Shown: one piece after another, positions 38,201 to 46,089 of the stretch
Numbering within the stretch: position 1 is the stretch's first letter
How the letters are laid out: each line of letters starts with the position of its first letter
DNA from: Burkholderia sp. USMB20
GTDB taxonomy: Bacteria > Pseudomonadota > Gammaproteobacteria > Burkholderiales > Burkholderiaceae
Direction: 5' to 3'
DNA length: 64,000 nucleotides
Assembly (NCBI RefSeq): GCF_000949135.2
Contig: NZ_JTAN02000017.1
Location: 372,001 to 436,000, forward strand
Position numbers and translations under genes: made by a program
The notes under the pieces: generated by a model
What the model saw: the letters and a program-made list of their open reading frames with translations, nothing else
Database searches by the model: none
Told to the model about the DNA's origin: nothing

Positions 38201-38688
38201 GCGAAGAGACCTCCACTGGCACGACCAAGCACATCGGCTGGCTTAGCAAACGTGTCGGGTCCGGCTCTGGTGGCGAGCATCGCGCTCCGCTGTATGTGAT
38301 CGCGGGTGCCGCACTTTCGTCAGCCTATCGGCTGGAGCGCGGCGACGATACCGGTATCCGGCTGCTGGTGATTGATGAGGCCTTCATCAAGATGGACCCG
38401 AGGAATATCGTAGCCACCATGCGCTATTTCGAGGAGCTTGGCCTGCAGGTCTTCATGGCCAGCACAGGCGACGCCTTGGGTAGCCTGACCGCCTTCCTTG
38501 ATCGCTACTACGACATCATGCGCGATGCCGAGAGCAATGTGGTGGTACTGGAGGGCCACGACGTATCCCCCGAGACGCGCGAGATGTTCCGCGCCGACCT
38601 GCCTGAATTCAACCGGGAACTGATCGAAGCGGAGATCAGAAGGCAATACCTACCGCAGGCCGACTCGACGGAAGATGCCGCAGCATGA
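35245..38688 (+). CDS. jetC: Wadjet SMC-like ATPase JetC
   Basis: SMC/MukB-like motor of 1147 residues. Walker A GANGSGKSS (about residues 30-38), two long coiled coils (about 300-480 and 710-960) flanking a hinge-like globular part with TPVCDLVRVDDPDW, then the ABC signature SGSGGEH (about 1006) and Walker B LLVIDEAF with Asp1044/Glu1045. In the known complex it extrudes DNA loops and delivers closed circular plasmid to JetD. Start ATG 35245 overlaps the jetB stop. All ATPase motifs are intact, so the system is likely functional. Confidence 0.93.
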   Translation: MKKLIRIRVVQFFLYEMRDVEVGTNCGIFGANGSGKSSLLDAVQIVMLGANESRGSAGVAFNAQADESNHNSRNIRSYCLGQYGDSPDARVRDSANTYITLVWEDTTTQEIVSTGVSIYVSADREKSDVQGRYILPADIALSDHLELVDGEYRPRPWASFRQMLSQRAHGEEVLFHDSERFVNAMLFRLRGTRGAPRLDAYRQAFRFGLRMKFDRSVDDIVRQQVLETRPTNIKRFKEVLHTFQEMAALVRNVQDKLDEAELIETDFADAHRRNSHSVSLAALAQAAELEVANEAVTAAEEAEGRASAALEAANARRDEINRQVEAAEQHARDSASARDKHASHADAALLRESLAKIQNRLTEQRTGLHRSIKAIGRAIDAQIPGKLVANSDEATALALKDVHALLDGDNISRRDAVEATVRKALRAAKLLSNEVFEEMQSVGRVQTATEAELAAVQDNQERIAKGKPPLEGPAAALKRALANAGVDATPVCDLVRVDDPDWQPAIESYLGTSNMQALLVDETDERKAFRVSRQAAIYDAKVVMPSKFSGRSSPRRGAVAELISGNSAAAVNYLRSKFGDTQRAETEDECFAHRFALTKDGMLLADGEMVRKKPGNPALFKIGPTSAATRTSIAEQARQLQEKIDDLKERYAKLKQLLNNLGPFVGGEQEKIHEVLEIFDRVIKEAADEEDLTQRLQALDTDEYRQLVQVAEAAEATLADVRKQLLAAAKAVGAAETACQQKREDTKTKQTRAVTQNGIAEAARAVDGYDADYASDQWERLLTRQGLSFNEIVADCKHRGNRAETDSRQKWSSAMQKLSAFLVRHNEFMPAGTQDDWRSARAWLDARVIVLTETGLRENKARMEDALSAAKSTFRNDVAVALHEHLEWLSDTVNRMNEALRLAPMFTNNERYQFRSHVRPAFAVLLKFIKDVAQYGPTEDLLGGAGELPKEFEELMREKTVTGAAAMKSPLDDYREFFDFDIEVLREETSTGTTKHIGWLSKRVGSGSGGEHRAPLYVIAGAALSSAYRLERGDDTGIRLLVIDEAFIKMDPRNIVATMRYFEELGLQVFMASTGDALGSLTAFLDRYYDIMRDAESNVVVLEGHDVSPETREMFRADLPEFNRELIEAEIRRQYLPQADSTEDAAA

Positions 38689-39872
38689 GCCGCCAAGACC
38701 AGACCGAGATGGATCCGCTGGCCAGAAAGGCGTTGGAGCGACTACTAAAGTCTGCTGACAAGCACGCAGCCGGCGCAGCCGTGCGGCGGCCCGCCCTGAC
38801 GGACTCCGCGCTGTCCGAGTACCACGAGTTGCGCGGTTTAAAGGCCAAAGAGGACTTCGAGGCGGTGATGGCCTACGCTCAGGCCGAGGGCGCAATCATG
38901 GTCCTGCGCCCTCGGAGGGATCCCCAGGGGCTCATTGAGCGCGTCGAACTGATTGACGTCGACAAACTGGCTTCGATCTTGGGCAAGGTGCCACATGCGG
39001 TGCGAGTCCAGTCGGCAAGACAGGCTCTCGCCTCGCACCTCGGCGAGCACCCGATCTTGAACGACGTCTTGTCTAGTTGGGAGAGGCTCAAGAAGGTCCG
39101 TGGCACGGGGCCCGACGCTGCCGCCAACTGGACAATGGCTTGCGACGTCATCACATACTGCCAGGCTCAGGTGGCGCTCGGCGCCACTGAAACGCCGGTG
39201 AGGGACGCCAGCGCACGCCTGTTCAAAAATAGCAAGTGTATCGAGTCCCTCGTGCCTTGCCTCGATGCACTGCTGGCGAGCAACATCGACGACGACGCGC
39301 GCCCGGATGCTGAAGTATTGCAGGAGCTCGGCCTCTACCGCGAGCCGCAGCCAGCGCGTCTGGCCGGCAACATCGTGGTCCGCCGGGAGCGCGGTTCGTT
39401 CCCGCTGGACTGCCCCTACTGCGCCTTGCCTCCGTCCACGGTCCTGGGGCTCGGGTCAATACCCAGCAAGGTGCTGACCATCGAGAACCAGACAACGTTC
39501 CACGTGTGGGCGCGCCAGCACTGTGACTCAGATGTGCTGTGCCTCTACACGGCTGGAATGCCCTCCCCCGCATGGCGGGCAATGTACCTCCGGTTGCTCT
39601 CCAAGCTCCCGGATTCAACTCCAGTGCTGCATTGGGGCGACGTTGACGAAGGCGGTTTTCGGATCGCCGCCGTCCTGAGTCGTTGTGCAGCCGAGGCCGG
39701 CCATACCCTCCTGCCGTGGAAGATGAGTCCATTAGAAGTTCCTGAGTCGATGCGCCGGGCTGCACCGATACACACCGTCGATAGGATGGTCAAATACGCT
39801 CGGGAGACCGGGTGGGACAGTATTGCGTATGAGTTGGCGGAAGCGAAGCTTGTCGCCGAGCAAGAAGGCTGA
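38685..39872 (+). CDS. jetD: Wadjet Toprim-type nuclease JetD (DUF3322/DUF2220)
   Basis: Nuclease subunit of 395 residues. An N-terminal DUF3322-like DNA-binding part (about 1-190) is followed by a Toprim-like DUF2220 domain with the catalytic Glu267 in LTIENQTTFHVW and the metal-binding Asp319/Asp321 in WGDVDEGGFRI, as in topoisomerase VI A subunits. In known systems it cleaves circular DNA held by JetABC. Start ATG 38685 overlaps the jetC stop. Active-site residues are intact. Confidence 0.92.
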   Translation: MSRQDQTEMDPLARKALERLLKSADKHAAGAAVRRPALTDSALSEYHELRGLKAKEDFEAVMAYAQAEGAIMVLRPRRDPQGLIERVELIDVDKLASILGKVPHAVRVQSARQALASHLGEHPILNDVLSSWERLKKVRGTGPDAAANWTMACDVITYCQAQVALGATETPVRDASARLFKNSKCIESLVPCLDALLASNIDDDARPDAEVLQELGLYREPQPARLAGNIVVRRERGSFPLDCPYCALPPSTVLGLGSIPSKVLTIENQTTFHVWARQHCDSDVLCLYTAGMPSPAWRAMYLRLLSKLPDSTPVLHWGDVDEGGFRIAAVLSRCAAEAGHTLLPWKMSPLEVPESMRRAAPIHTVDRMVKYARETGWDSIAYELAEAKLVAEQEG

Positions 39873-40147
39873 GCTGGTACAAGCGAAGTACCTCGGCTTG
39901 GAACAAGGTCGTTTCCCGCCCTCAAGTCGCAAAAGCGTGGTTTGGGTTGCAAAGAATCGCAATCGCTTCTGATTCAGGAGTGGCTTCCGTCAATCGCGAC
40001 GATCGGCGGGAAATCCGGTTTTGATGATCTAACGCTTGAGTTGTTGATACCCACTCGATTGTCAATCGGCACGCGGGATCCTTGTATAGCGGCCTTTCCG
40101 TCCGGTCTGGTAGCGACGATATGCGCCGGATGCAGGTTTGATCGTCC

Positions 40148-40510
40148 GTGTTGCCCTCAGATAGAATCTGCAACACAATAATTTTTGTCAAAAAAACGAA
40201 GCCATTCGACACCATCTACTGCCCGGCCTCACCGCCCGTGGTGAATCTGTTCTTCGATTTTTGGCGCACCGGCAGCGTGGAACTATGGAATCCTGCCGGC
40301 GCCGCACTGAACCCCGTAGCGCCACAGACCACCATCGATTCCCCCGTGCCGGTGACCCTGTCGCACTGGGACATCGATCATCGGGCCGATGCCGCAAGGG
40401 GTCAACTACTACATCGATCACGCGGATTGAAGATCAGTTGGGACAGTGCATTACACGAATCCGCGCTCCACGGCTCACGTGAGTCGGCGATGCCGGTCAA
40501 GACCTTTTGA
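40148..40510 (+). pseudogene. Possible remnant of a metallo-beta-lactamase-fold gene
   Basis: A 120-codon frame between jetD and the Mrr-STAND gene. It contains VVNLFFDFW and, about 40 codons on, VPVTLSHWDIDHRADA, which resembles the strand plus LSHWDxDH metal motif of MBL-fold hydrolases found in defence contexts. The sequence after that loses coherence, and there is no clear start or remaining metal ligands. I therefore treat it as a decayed fragment; the match is short and may be chance. The preceding 275 bp (39873-40147) hold no recognisable gene. Confidence 0.35.
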
Positions 40511-40533
40511 AGACATGCAGAAGAAGACCGCAC

Positions 40534-42846
40534 ATGCCGAACTATAACTACGAAGCGCTCTCACCTCAGGACTTTGAGGAAGTCTCGCGGGATCTCTTGC
40601 AGGCAGAATGGAATGTCGCGTTGGAAGCCTTCAAGGAAGGTCGCGACGGTGGCATCGACCTGCGCTATGCCACGTCCCCTGGCAATACGGTGATCGTGCA
40701 GTGCAAGCACTATGCCAAGTCAGGCTTTGCTGCGCTGCTTCGTCACCTGGCAGACTCCGAGCGGCCTAAGATCGCGAACCTGAATCCAGACCGGTATGTC
40801 ATCGTGACGACAGTGGGGCTTACACCCGGCAACAAGCAGTCGATCTTGCAAGCGCTCAGCCCTTATGTGAAGTCACCATCGGATGTTTTCGGTGCGAACG
40901 ATCTCGACGGGCTGCTTGCGAAGCACCCAAATGTCGAGCGAGCAAATTTCAAGCTATGGCTGACAAGCGCCAGTGTCATCGGTCGGATTTTGCACAACGC
41001 GGAAGTGTGCCAAACCGAGTTCGAAGTGGAGCGGATCAGGCAGAGGCTCCCGCGCTTTGTTCAAAATCAAGCGTATCCCCGGGCGAAAGATATCCTGGAG
41101 ACGGCCCGAATCCTTGTGATTTCCGGTCCACCAGGAATTGGAAAGACGACGCTAGCGGAGATGCTCCTCTACTCAAGTCTGGAGGAAGGTTACGAGCCCG
41201 TGGTTATTCAGTCGGAAATTTCTGAGGGGAAGAGGTTGTATCGACGTGAGTCCCGTCAGATCTTCTACTACGACGACTTCCTTGGCCAAACCTTCCTCGG
41301 CGACCGTCGGGAGTACTTCGGTCAGAACCAGGACAGGGCCGTGGTCGACTTCATGGAAATGGTTAAACGGTCGTCGGACTCCAAGTTCATCCTGACTACG
41401 CGCGAGCACATCCTTAGCAGCGCGATCGACCTATCTGAGCGGCTCGACAGCAGCACAGTAATCCGTGACCGAATTGTGCTTGAGCTTGCAGATTACAGCT
41501 TTGGTGACCGTGCGAGAATCCTCTACAACCACCTCTACTTCAGCGAGTTGTCTAAGGCGCACAAATGCGAGATGCTCCGCGGAGACTTTTTCCTGCGAGT
41601 CATCCGTCATCCGCATTTTAACCCCCGGCTGATCGAGTGGTTGGCGGACTTGAGTCGAGTCAGATCGGTACCGGCGGCGGACTATCAACGCTACGTTGAA
41701 GACCTGCTCGACAACCCGGAAAGGATCTGGGATCACGCCTATCGCACGCAGATTCCGGAGGCTGGGCGGTGCCTCCTGCTGGCCTTGTACACGGATGGCG
41801 GCGCCAGTCTTCACGGACTGTCATTCTGTTTCTCCGAGCTACGCGGTGCGAGGGCCAAAAGGTACAACCAGCAAACCGAGCCGAATGAATTCAAGACGCA
41901 CCTCAAGATCCTTGAGGGGGGATTCGTGGCGATTGGAACCCGAGGTGTCGGCTTCTTGAATCCGTCGATCAAAGGGTATGTCGGATCGGTCATTCTGGGC
42001 GACCCGGAAACCTACGCTGACATTTTTAACTCAGCGATCCGCTTCAAACAGATTGCTACGCTTTGGCGGCTGAGCAGGGAGATCGAATCACCGTCGAAGC
42101 AACTGCTTTCGCAGCTTAACAGTGCAGCCTTCATTTCGAGGCTAGCTGCATTGGCAGATGGTCCAACTTACGTTTGGATCCCCTCTGAAGAGGGAGAGGA
42201 CATTGGCCATCGGATTGACTATGGTGCGGTGGAACGACTGCGATTCCTCGCGGAATTCTGCAATGTCGAGCATGCAGAGCCGGGCCTCGATCAGCTATAT
42301 GACACCATGGAGCGGCTGATTGCCGATTGGCGTCCGCAGTGGGTCACTCTTTGGGATACGCCAGCACTTGTGCAGGAGATGGCGACGCTGGACCGGTTCG
42401 TTGCGGGCCGCGGAGCGACCATTCGGATGCTCGTCCTGGAGAAGCTGCTCGATGCGCTACCACATGCCCGGTCCAGCCACTGGAGACAGCTGATCGACCT
42501 CCCCGAGGCCACCTGGGGCTGGCAGCAACGCAACGGGCAGAAGTTCTTTGAGGGCCTACGTTCGTACATGAACGGAGGCTGGCGAAATGATCTTGAGGGC
42601 TGCGAAGATTTGTACGACAGGCAGAAGCTGGTTGAAAATTTGTCCGAGCTGGCGCAGCGCAAGCAGCGGTCACGATTCTTCGCGGCGCCGCTACGTGAAG
42701 CTCGCGACGAGATTGCCGCCATTGCGGATCAAGCAGAAGAACCCACACGCGGAACTGGATCGCCTAACCAGAATCTCCCCCGAAGTTCGCTAAACGAGAG
42801 TGAAGTCAAAAGCATGTTCCAGACACTGCTGTTGGACGGATCATGA
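40534..42846 (+). CDS. Mrr-type restriction nuclease fused to a STAND-like NTPase
   Basis: Protein of 770 residues. Residues 1-130 form an Mrr_cat-like PD-(D/E)xK nuclease: Glu15/16, Asp42 in GRDGGIDLRY, and Gln56-x-Lys58 in VIVQCKHY. A P-loop NTPase follows with Walker A GPPGIGKTT (198-206), Walker B IFYYDDFLG (Asp247/248) and an Arg-containing sensor FILTTREHIL. This matches the nSTAND3 style. The last 400 residues are helical and probably sense the trigger. Start ATG 40534 begins MPNYNYEALSPQDFEE. Inference: a single-gene, Avs-like antiphage sensor that activates DNA cleavage after ligand-driven oligomerisation. It is convergent with the ABC-3C operon. Confidence 0.85.
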   Translation: MPNYNYEALSPQDFEEVSRDLLQAEWNVALEAFKEGRDGGIDLRYATSPGNTVIVQCKHYAKSGFAALLRHLADSERPKIANLNPDRYVIVTTVGLTPGNKQSILQALSPYVKSPSDVFGANDLDGLLAKHPNVERANFKLWLTSASVIGRILHNAEVCQTEFEVERIRQRLPRFVQNQAYPRAKDILETARILVISGPPGIGKTTLAEMLLYSSLEEGYEPVVIQSEISEGKRLYRRESRQIFYYDDFLGQTFLGDRREYFGQNQDRAVVDFMEMVKRSSDSKFILTTREHILSSAIDLSERLDSSTVIRDRIVLELADYSFGDRARILYNHLYFSELSKAHKCEMLRGDFFLRVIRHPHFNPRLIEWLADLSRVRSVPAADYQRYVEDLLDNPERIWDHAYRTQIPEAGRCLLLALYTDGGASLHGLSFCFSELRGARAKRYNQQTEPNEFKTHLKILEGGFVAIGTRGVGFLNPSIKGYVGSVILGDPETYADIFNSAIRFKQIATLWRLSREIESPSKQLLSQLNSAAFISRLAALADGPTYVWIPSEEGEDIGHRIDYGAVERLRFLAEFCNVEHAEPGLDQLYDTMERLIADWRPQWVTLWDTPALVQEMATLDRFVAGRGATIRMLVLEKLLDALPHARSSHWRQLIDLPEATWGWQQRNGQKFFEGLRSYMNGGWRNDLEGCEDLYDRQKLVENLSELAQRKQRSRFFAAPLREARDEIAAIADQAEEPTRGTGSPNQNLPRSSLNESEVKSMFQTLLLDGS

Positions 42847-43121
42847 GCACAACGATTGGACATGTCGTTTTCAGCCCGAACGAGTGCTCGTGCGTGAGCG
42901 CATCTCGCTGCTCTGAACTGGTTATCAAATGGATATAAAATTCATCGCGCTCGTGACCAGCATACGCCTCATAGAAAGAGGCTGGCACCCTAGTTTGCCA
43001 GTCGCAGCCCACGGAGCGGTCGCTTCGGGGCTTGATTCTGCTTCTGGTTGTGGGACTGTAGTGCCATCCGAGGATGACACGCGATTAGGCCTGCAAAAGC
43101 ACAACGCAATGACGATAGCGA

Positions 43122-45449
43122 TCAGGACGCGCCCTTCACCAGAAGCTGCATGTTCAGCGAGCGGGTGCTCAGGCCGGCCTTGTTAAAGCGGTACCGCATA
43201 TAGGATGAAATGTCTTCCTCATGCGACGATACGATGAGTTGACGCGATTTAAGCTCGCAGCGAAGCAGATCAGTGAGTGAGGCTACATTGACCTCATCCA
43301 GAGACTGGGAAGGATCATCAATCAGGATCAGAGGGACACCGGCGTAGACCTTGTTGAGAGAAAGGAAGAACGCCAAACTCAGGGCCGAAATCTGCCCTGA
43401 ACTCATGGCAAGGACCGCATCATGGTCCGACTTTTCGGCCGTGACGAATCTTAGCTGCTTGCCATCGCGACTTTCGATAAAGAGGCCCAGACCACGCTGG
43501 TAGTTCTGGATAAGGCGCCCACTGTAAATATGGAAGATCAGCTCAATTTCCGAGATGGTATGGTCCGCATAGGTACGCTCCACCTCTTCGAGCGTGTTAC
43601 GCAGCCTGCGCACCTTTTCGCTAGCCCGGGCAGCAGCGCTATTCTCACTCTGGATTTGTTTCAACGACTCAAGAGACTTCTGCAATCTGGCATTTCTTGC
43701 TTCGTTGGCCTTGATGGAAACGTAGCGACGCTTGTCTGCCAGTGCCTGCTGCTCGACAAGGTAAAAATCCTGAACGTCACCGAAGCTACCAGTGAGGATT
43801 CGCTGCCAGTCCTCGGGCAAGGATTCGGTCTCCGCGGTTCTTTTGCTGCGCATGGACGTGAGCAAATCCTGCAGACGAGTGTCCACCTCTTCCGCATTCG
43901 CGGTGAACGCATAGCTGGCCGACGTGCCGGTACCCAGAAGTCTCTCAGCCAGTTGCTCAATGACGGGCAGGCGAACCCGCTCTCGGGTTAGGGCCGTGTG
44001 CAGCGCCTCATTGTAGCCACTAGACAATAAGGATTCCTGGGTGCTCACGTGCGTGGCGATCGACGCCAGCGCTTCGGTCATCCGGGTGGTCAACTCGACC
44101 AGGGCCTTCCCATTGACGCTCAATGTATTGGCGACCGCCTGAGACCTGCCCTCAATGGCCTGCACCATCGCGAGGTGCGCCTTCCAGTCGGCACCACACA
44201 GTGGACAAGCCTGATCTTCGGGATAGATCTTGGCATGCTCCTCGAGCAGTTCAGCTTTCAGGCGAGTCAGTTCAGCCGCGACAGCAGCATTTGCCTGATC
44301 CAGCTGGCGTAAGCTATCACGCGCGGCAATTTGCTCGTCGAACACTCTCAAGCGCTCCGCGTCCCAGCCCGGGAGTCTCTGCGCCTCTCCGCGCGTGATA
44401 ACCGTCGCGCCACGCTGGAGAACAGCTTTCGCATTGGCTAACAGATCGAGTTCCTTCCGCACGTTGTCCAGCGCATCCAGCTTTTTGATATCCGTTCCGA
44501 ATTGGGCAAGACTTCGCAAGGAAGTCATGTTCTGCGTCACATCCGCCTCGATCTGCTCATTTTGCACCCTCACCCGGACAGCGTTTTTGAGGGGAAGGAG
44601 CTCATGCAGCTTCCGGATGGATTCCTGATACTGGTCAAAGAGATCGGACGAATAGGCCGGAAAGGGATTCTCCGCGTCCCAGCCAGGCTGCGGGGAAGCC
44701 GTCGACAGCTTCCTGTATTCGACGTTGCCCTGATCAGCGTGATTGATGGCTTTGAGCGCTTCACATTCAGCGGTTAGCTCACGCTCCCGGTCCTGACGCG
44801 TTGAATCCTTGAGATACCTGACAAATCCGCGCTCAAATTCCTTGCAGTTCGCAATCTCCGTCTGGATATCGGTGATGTTGAATAGACTCCCCAACACATC
44901 CCTTCTTTGATCTACCCGTGTGAACAACAGCTGGTTCTGCCCTTGCTCAAGGTAGTTCAGAAAGCCAAAATTTTCCCTAAAATTTCTTCCAAAAAGTTCA
45001 TCGATATATTTATCGTCACGCTGATTTTCTGAAGAAAAATCAGATGACGAAAAATCTGACAATTCGAACAAACCGAACTGGGAGAAGCTATCCGCACGGT
45101 TGAGTTCCTGATCCTTTAACGATTGGGCGGCAGCATATCTTGCCAGCACGAGCGTGCGATCATCGTTCAGGAACTCAATCTTGATGAGCAGATCGCTCTC
45201 CCCGGTCCGGACGTTCCAGAAGAGATTGTCTTCGTATTTTTTCTTGTAGGCGGTCATCAGCCTCAAGAAAAGATTGTTGATCCTTTTGATCTTCCCCGTG
45301 AGCAGCAGCTCGATCGCATCAAAAATGCTGGTCTTGCCAAACCCATTTGGACCATCGAGCGTCACGAGCGATGAGCCGTCGATGTCCAGCAAAATGTGCT
45401 TGAACGCCTTGAAGCTCGAAACTTCAATCCTTGATATTTTCCAGCTCAT
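43122..45449 (-). CDS. ABC-3C system SMC/RecF-like ATPase
   Basis: ABC ATPase of 775 residues. Walker A GPNGFGKTS (33-41), helical arms around a zinc-hook CPLC (Cys415/Cys418), signature MSSGQISALSLAFFL, Walker B ILIDDPSQSLDEVN and an H-loop VSSHEED. This is the Rad50/RecF-like layout, shorter than true SbcC. In ABC-three-component defence systems such an ATPase works with a small middle component and a nuclease or other effector; both are encoded just upstream. ATG 45449 is preferred over a TTG six bases earlier. The gene overlaps the middle component by 26 bp. AT-rich stretches in its 5' half contrast with the flanking host DNA. Confidence 0.88.
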   Translation of the reverse strand: MSWKISRIEVSSFKAFKHILLDIDGSSLVTLDGPNGFGKTSIFDAIELLLTGKIKRINNLFLRLMTAYKKKYEDNLFWNVRTGESDLLIKIEFLNDDRTLVLARYAAAQSLKDQELNRADSFSQFGLFELSDFSSSDFSSENQRDDKYIDELFGRNFRENFGFLNYLEQGQNQLLFTRVDQRRDVLGSLFNITDIQTEIANCKEFERGFVRYLKDSTRQDRERELTAECEALKAINHADQGNVEYRKLSTASPQPGWDAENPFPAYSSDLFDQYQESIRKLHELLPLKNAVRVRVQNEQIEADVTQNMTSLRSLAQFGTDIKKLDALDNVRKELDLLANAKAVLQRGATVITRGEAQRLPGWDAERLRVFDEQIAARDSLRQLDQANAAVAAELTRLKAELLEEHAKIYPEDQACPLCGADWKAHLAMVQAIEGRSQAVANTLSVNGKALVELTTRMTEALASIATHVSTQESLLSSGYNEALHTALTRERVRLPVIEQLAERLLGTGTSASYAFTANAEEVDTRLQDLLTSMRSKRTAETESLPEDWQRILTGSFGDVQDFYLVEQQALADKRRYVSIKANEARNARLQKSLESLKQIQSENSAAARASEKVRRLRNTLEEVERTYADHTISEIELIFHIYSGRLIQNYQRGLGLFIESRDGKQLRFVTAEKSDHDAVLAMSSGQISALSLAFFLSLNKVYAGVPLILIDDPSQSLDEVNVASLTDLLRCELKSRQLIVSSHEEDISSYMRYRFNKAGLSTRSLNMQLLVKGAS

Positions 45450-46089
45450 CGTCAATCATTCCCTTGATCAAACTTTCCAGATTATTTTTGTTCAATTTCT
45501 GGATGCTCTCGTAGGTTGCCGTCAAACCAACCTCACTCACCGCTCCCTGTGCCTGCATTCGCAACGGGACAAGTTCGCGTTTGACGAATGGCAGTTCAAG
45601 GAAAGGCAATTTGATAAAAATTTTGGCCGCCACGCTATACTGCGTCGCAGTCAGTGGTTGGTCCTTATACTGGTCGAACAGTGCCTTATCGGCAATAGTC
45701 GCCTGAATGTCCTTATAGGATTGATCGCGCAGCGTACCGTCCTCAGCATCACTGTAATAAAGCACATATTTCTTGAAGAAGTGGGGATCTTCCTCGATGG
45801 CAAATATTTTTTCTTCGTGATTTTTAAAATCAGCCAGTTGCTTCAGATGATGCACACATATCAGATCGCAATTCTTCCTGAATGAAGGATTGCTTGAAAA
45901 GACCTGGGGCACCAACTGGTTCATCGCTGCGTTAAGCCTGGACGGATCTATAAGCTCCTCCAGCTCGTGCAGTATTACGAACCGGACGGCCGAGCTTGAT
46001 TCCCGACAATAAAATCGGGCGGATGGGGTTTCCAGTACGTTGATGAAGTGATGTGCGATGAGAGCCTCATGAATAAGTTCAATGATCAT
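45424..46089 (-). CDS. ABC-3C system middle component (MC1-like)
   Basis: Protein of 221 residues with no enzyme motif. It begins MIIELIHEALIAHHFINVLE and has the alternating alpha/beta pattern and YDDxx-free core described for ABC-3C middle components; the closest class I can name is middle component 1, by look rather than by profile. It is thought to bridge ATPase and effector. Start ATG 46089 follows GGAGG at 9 bp and overlaps the effector gene by 11 bp; its 3' end overlaps the ATPase gene. These overlaps support one obligate complex. Confidence 0.75.
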   Translation of the reverse strand: MIIELIHEALIAHHFINVLETPSARFYCRESSSAVRFVILHELEELIDPSRLNAAMNQLVPQVFSSNPSFRKNCDLICVHHLKQLADFKNHEEKIFAIEEDPHFFKKYVLYYSDAEDGTLRDQSYKDIQATIADKALFDQYKDQPLTATQYSVAAKIFIKLPFLELPFVKRELVPLRMQAQGAVSEVGLTATYESIQKLNKNNLESLIKGMIDDELENIKD

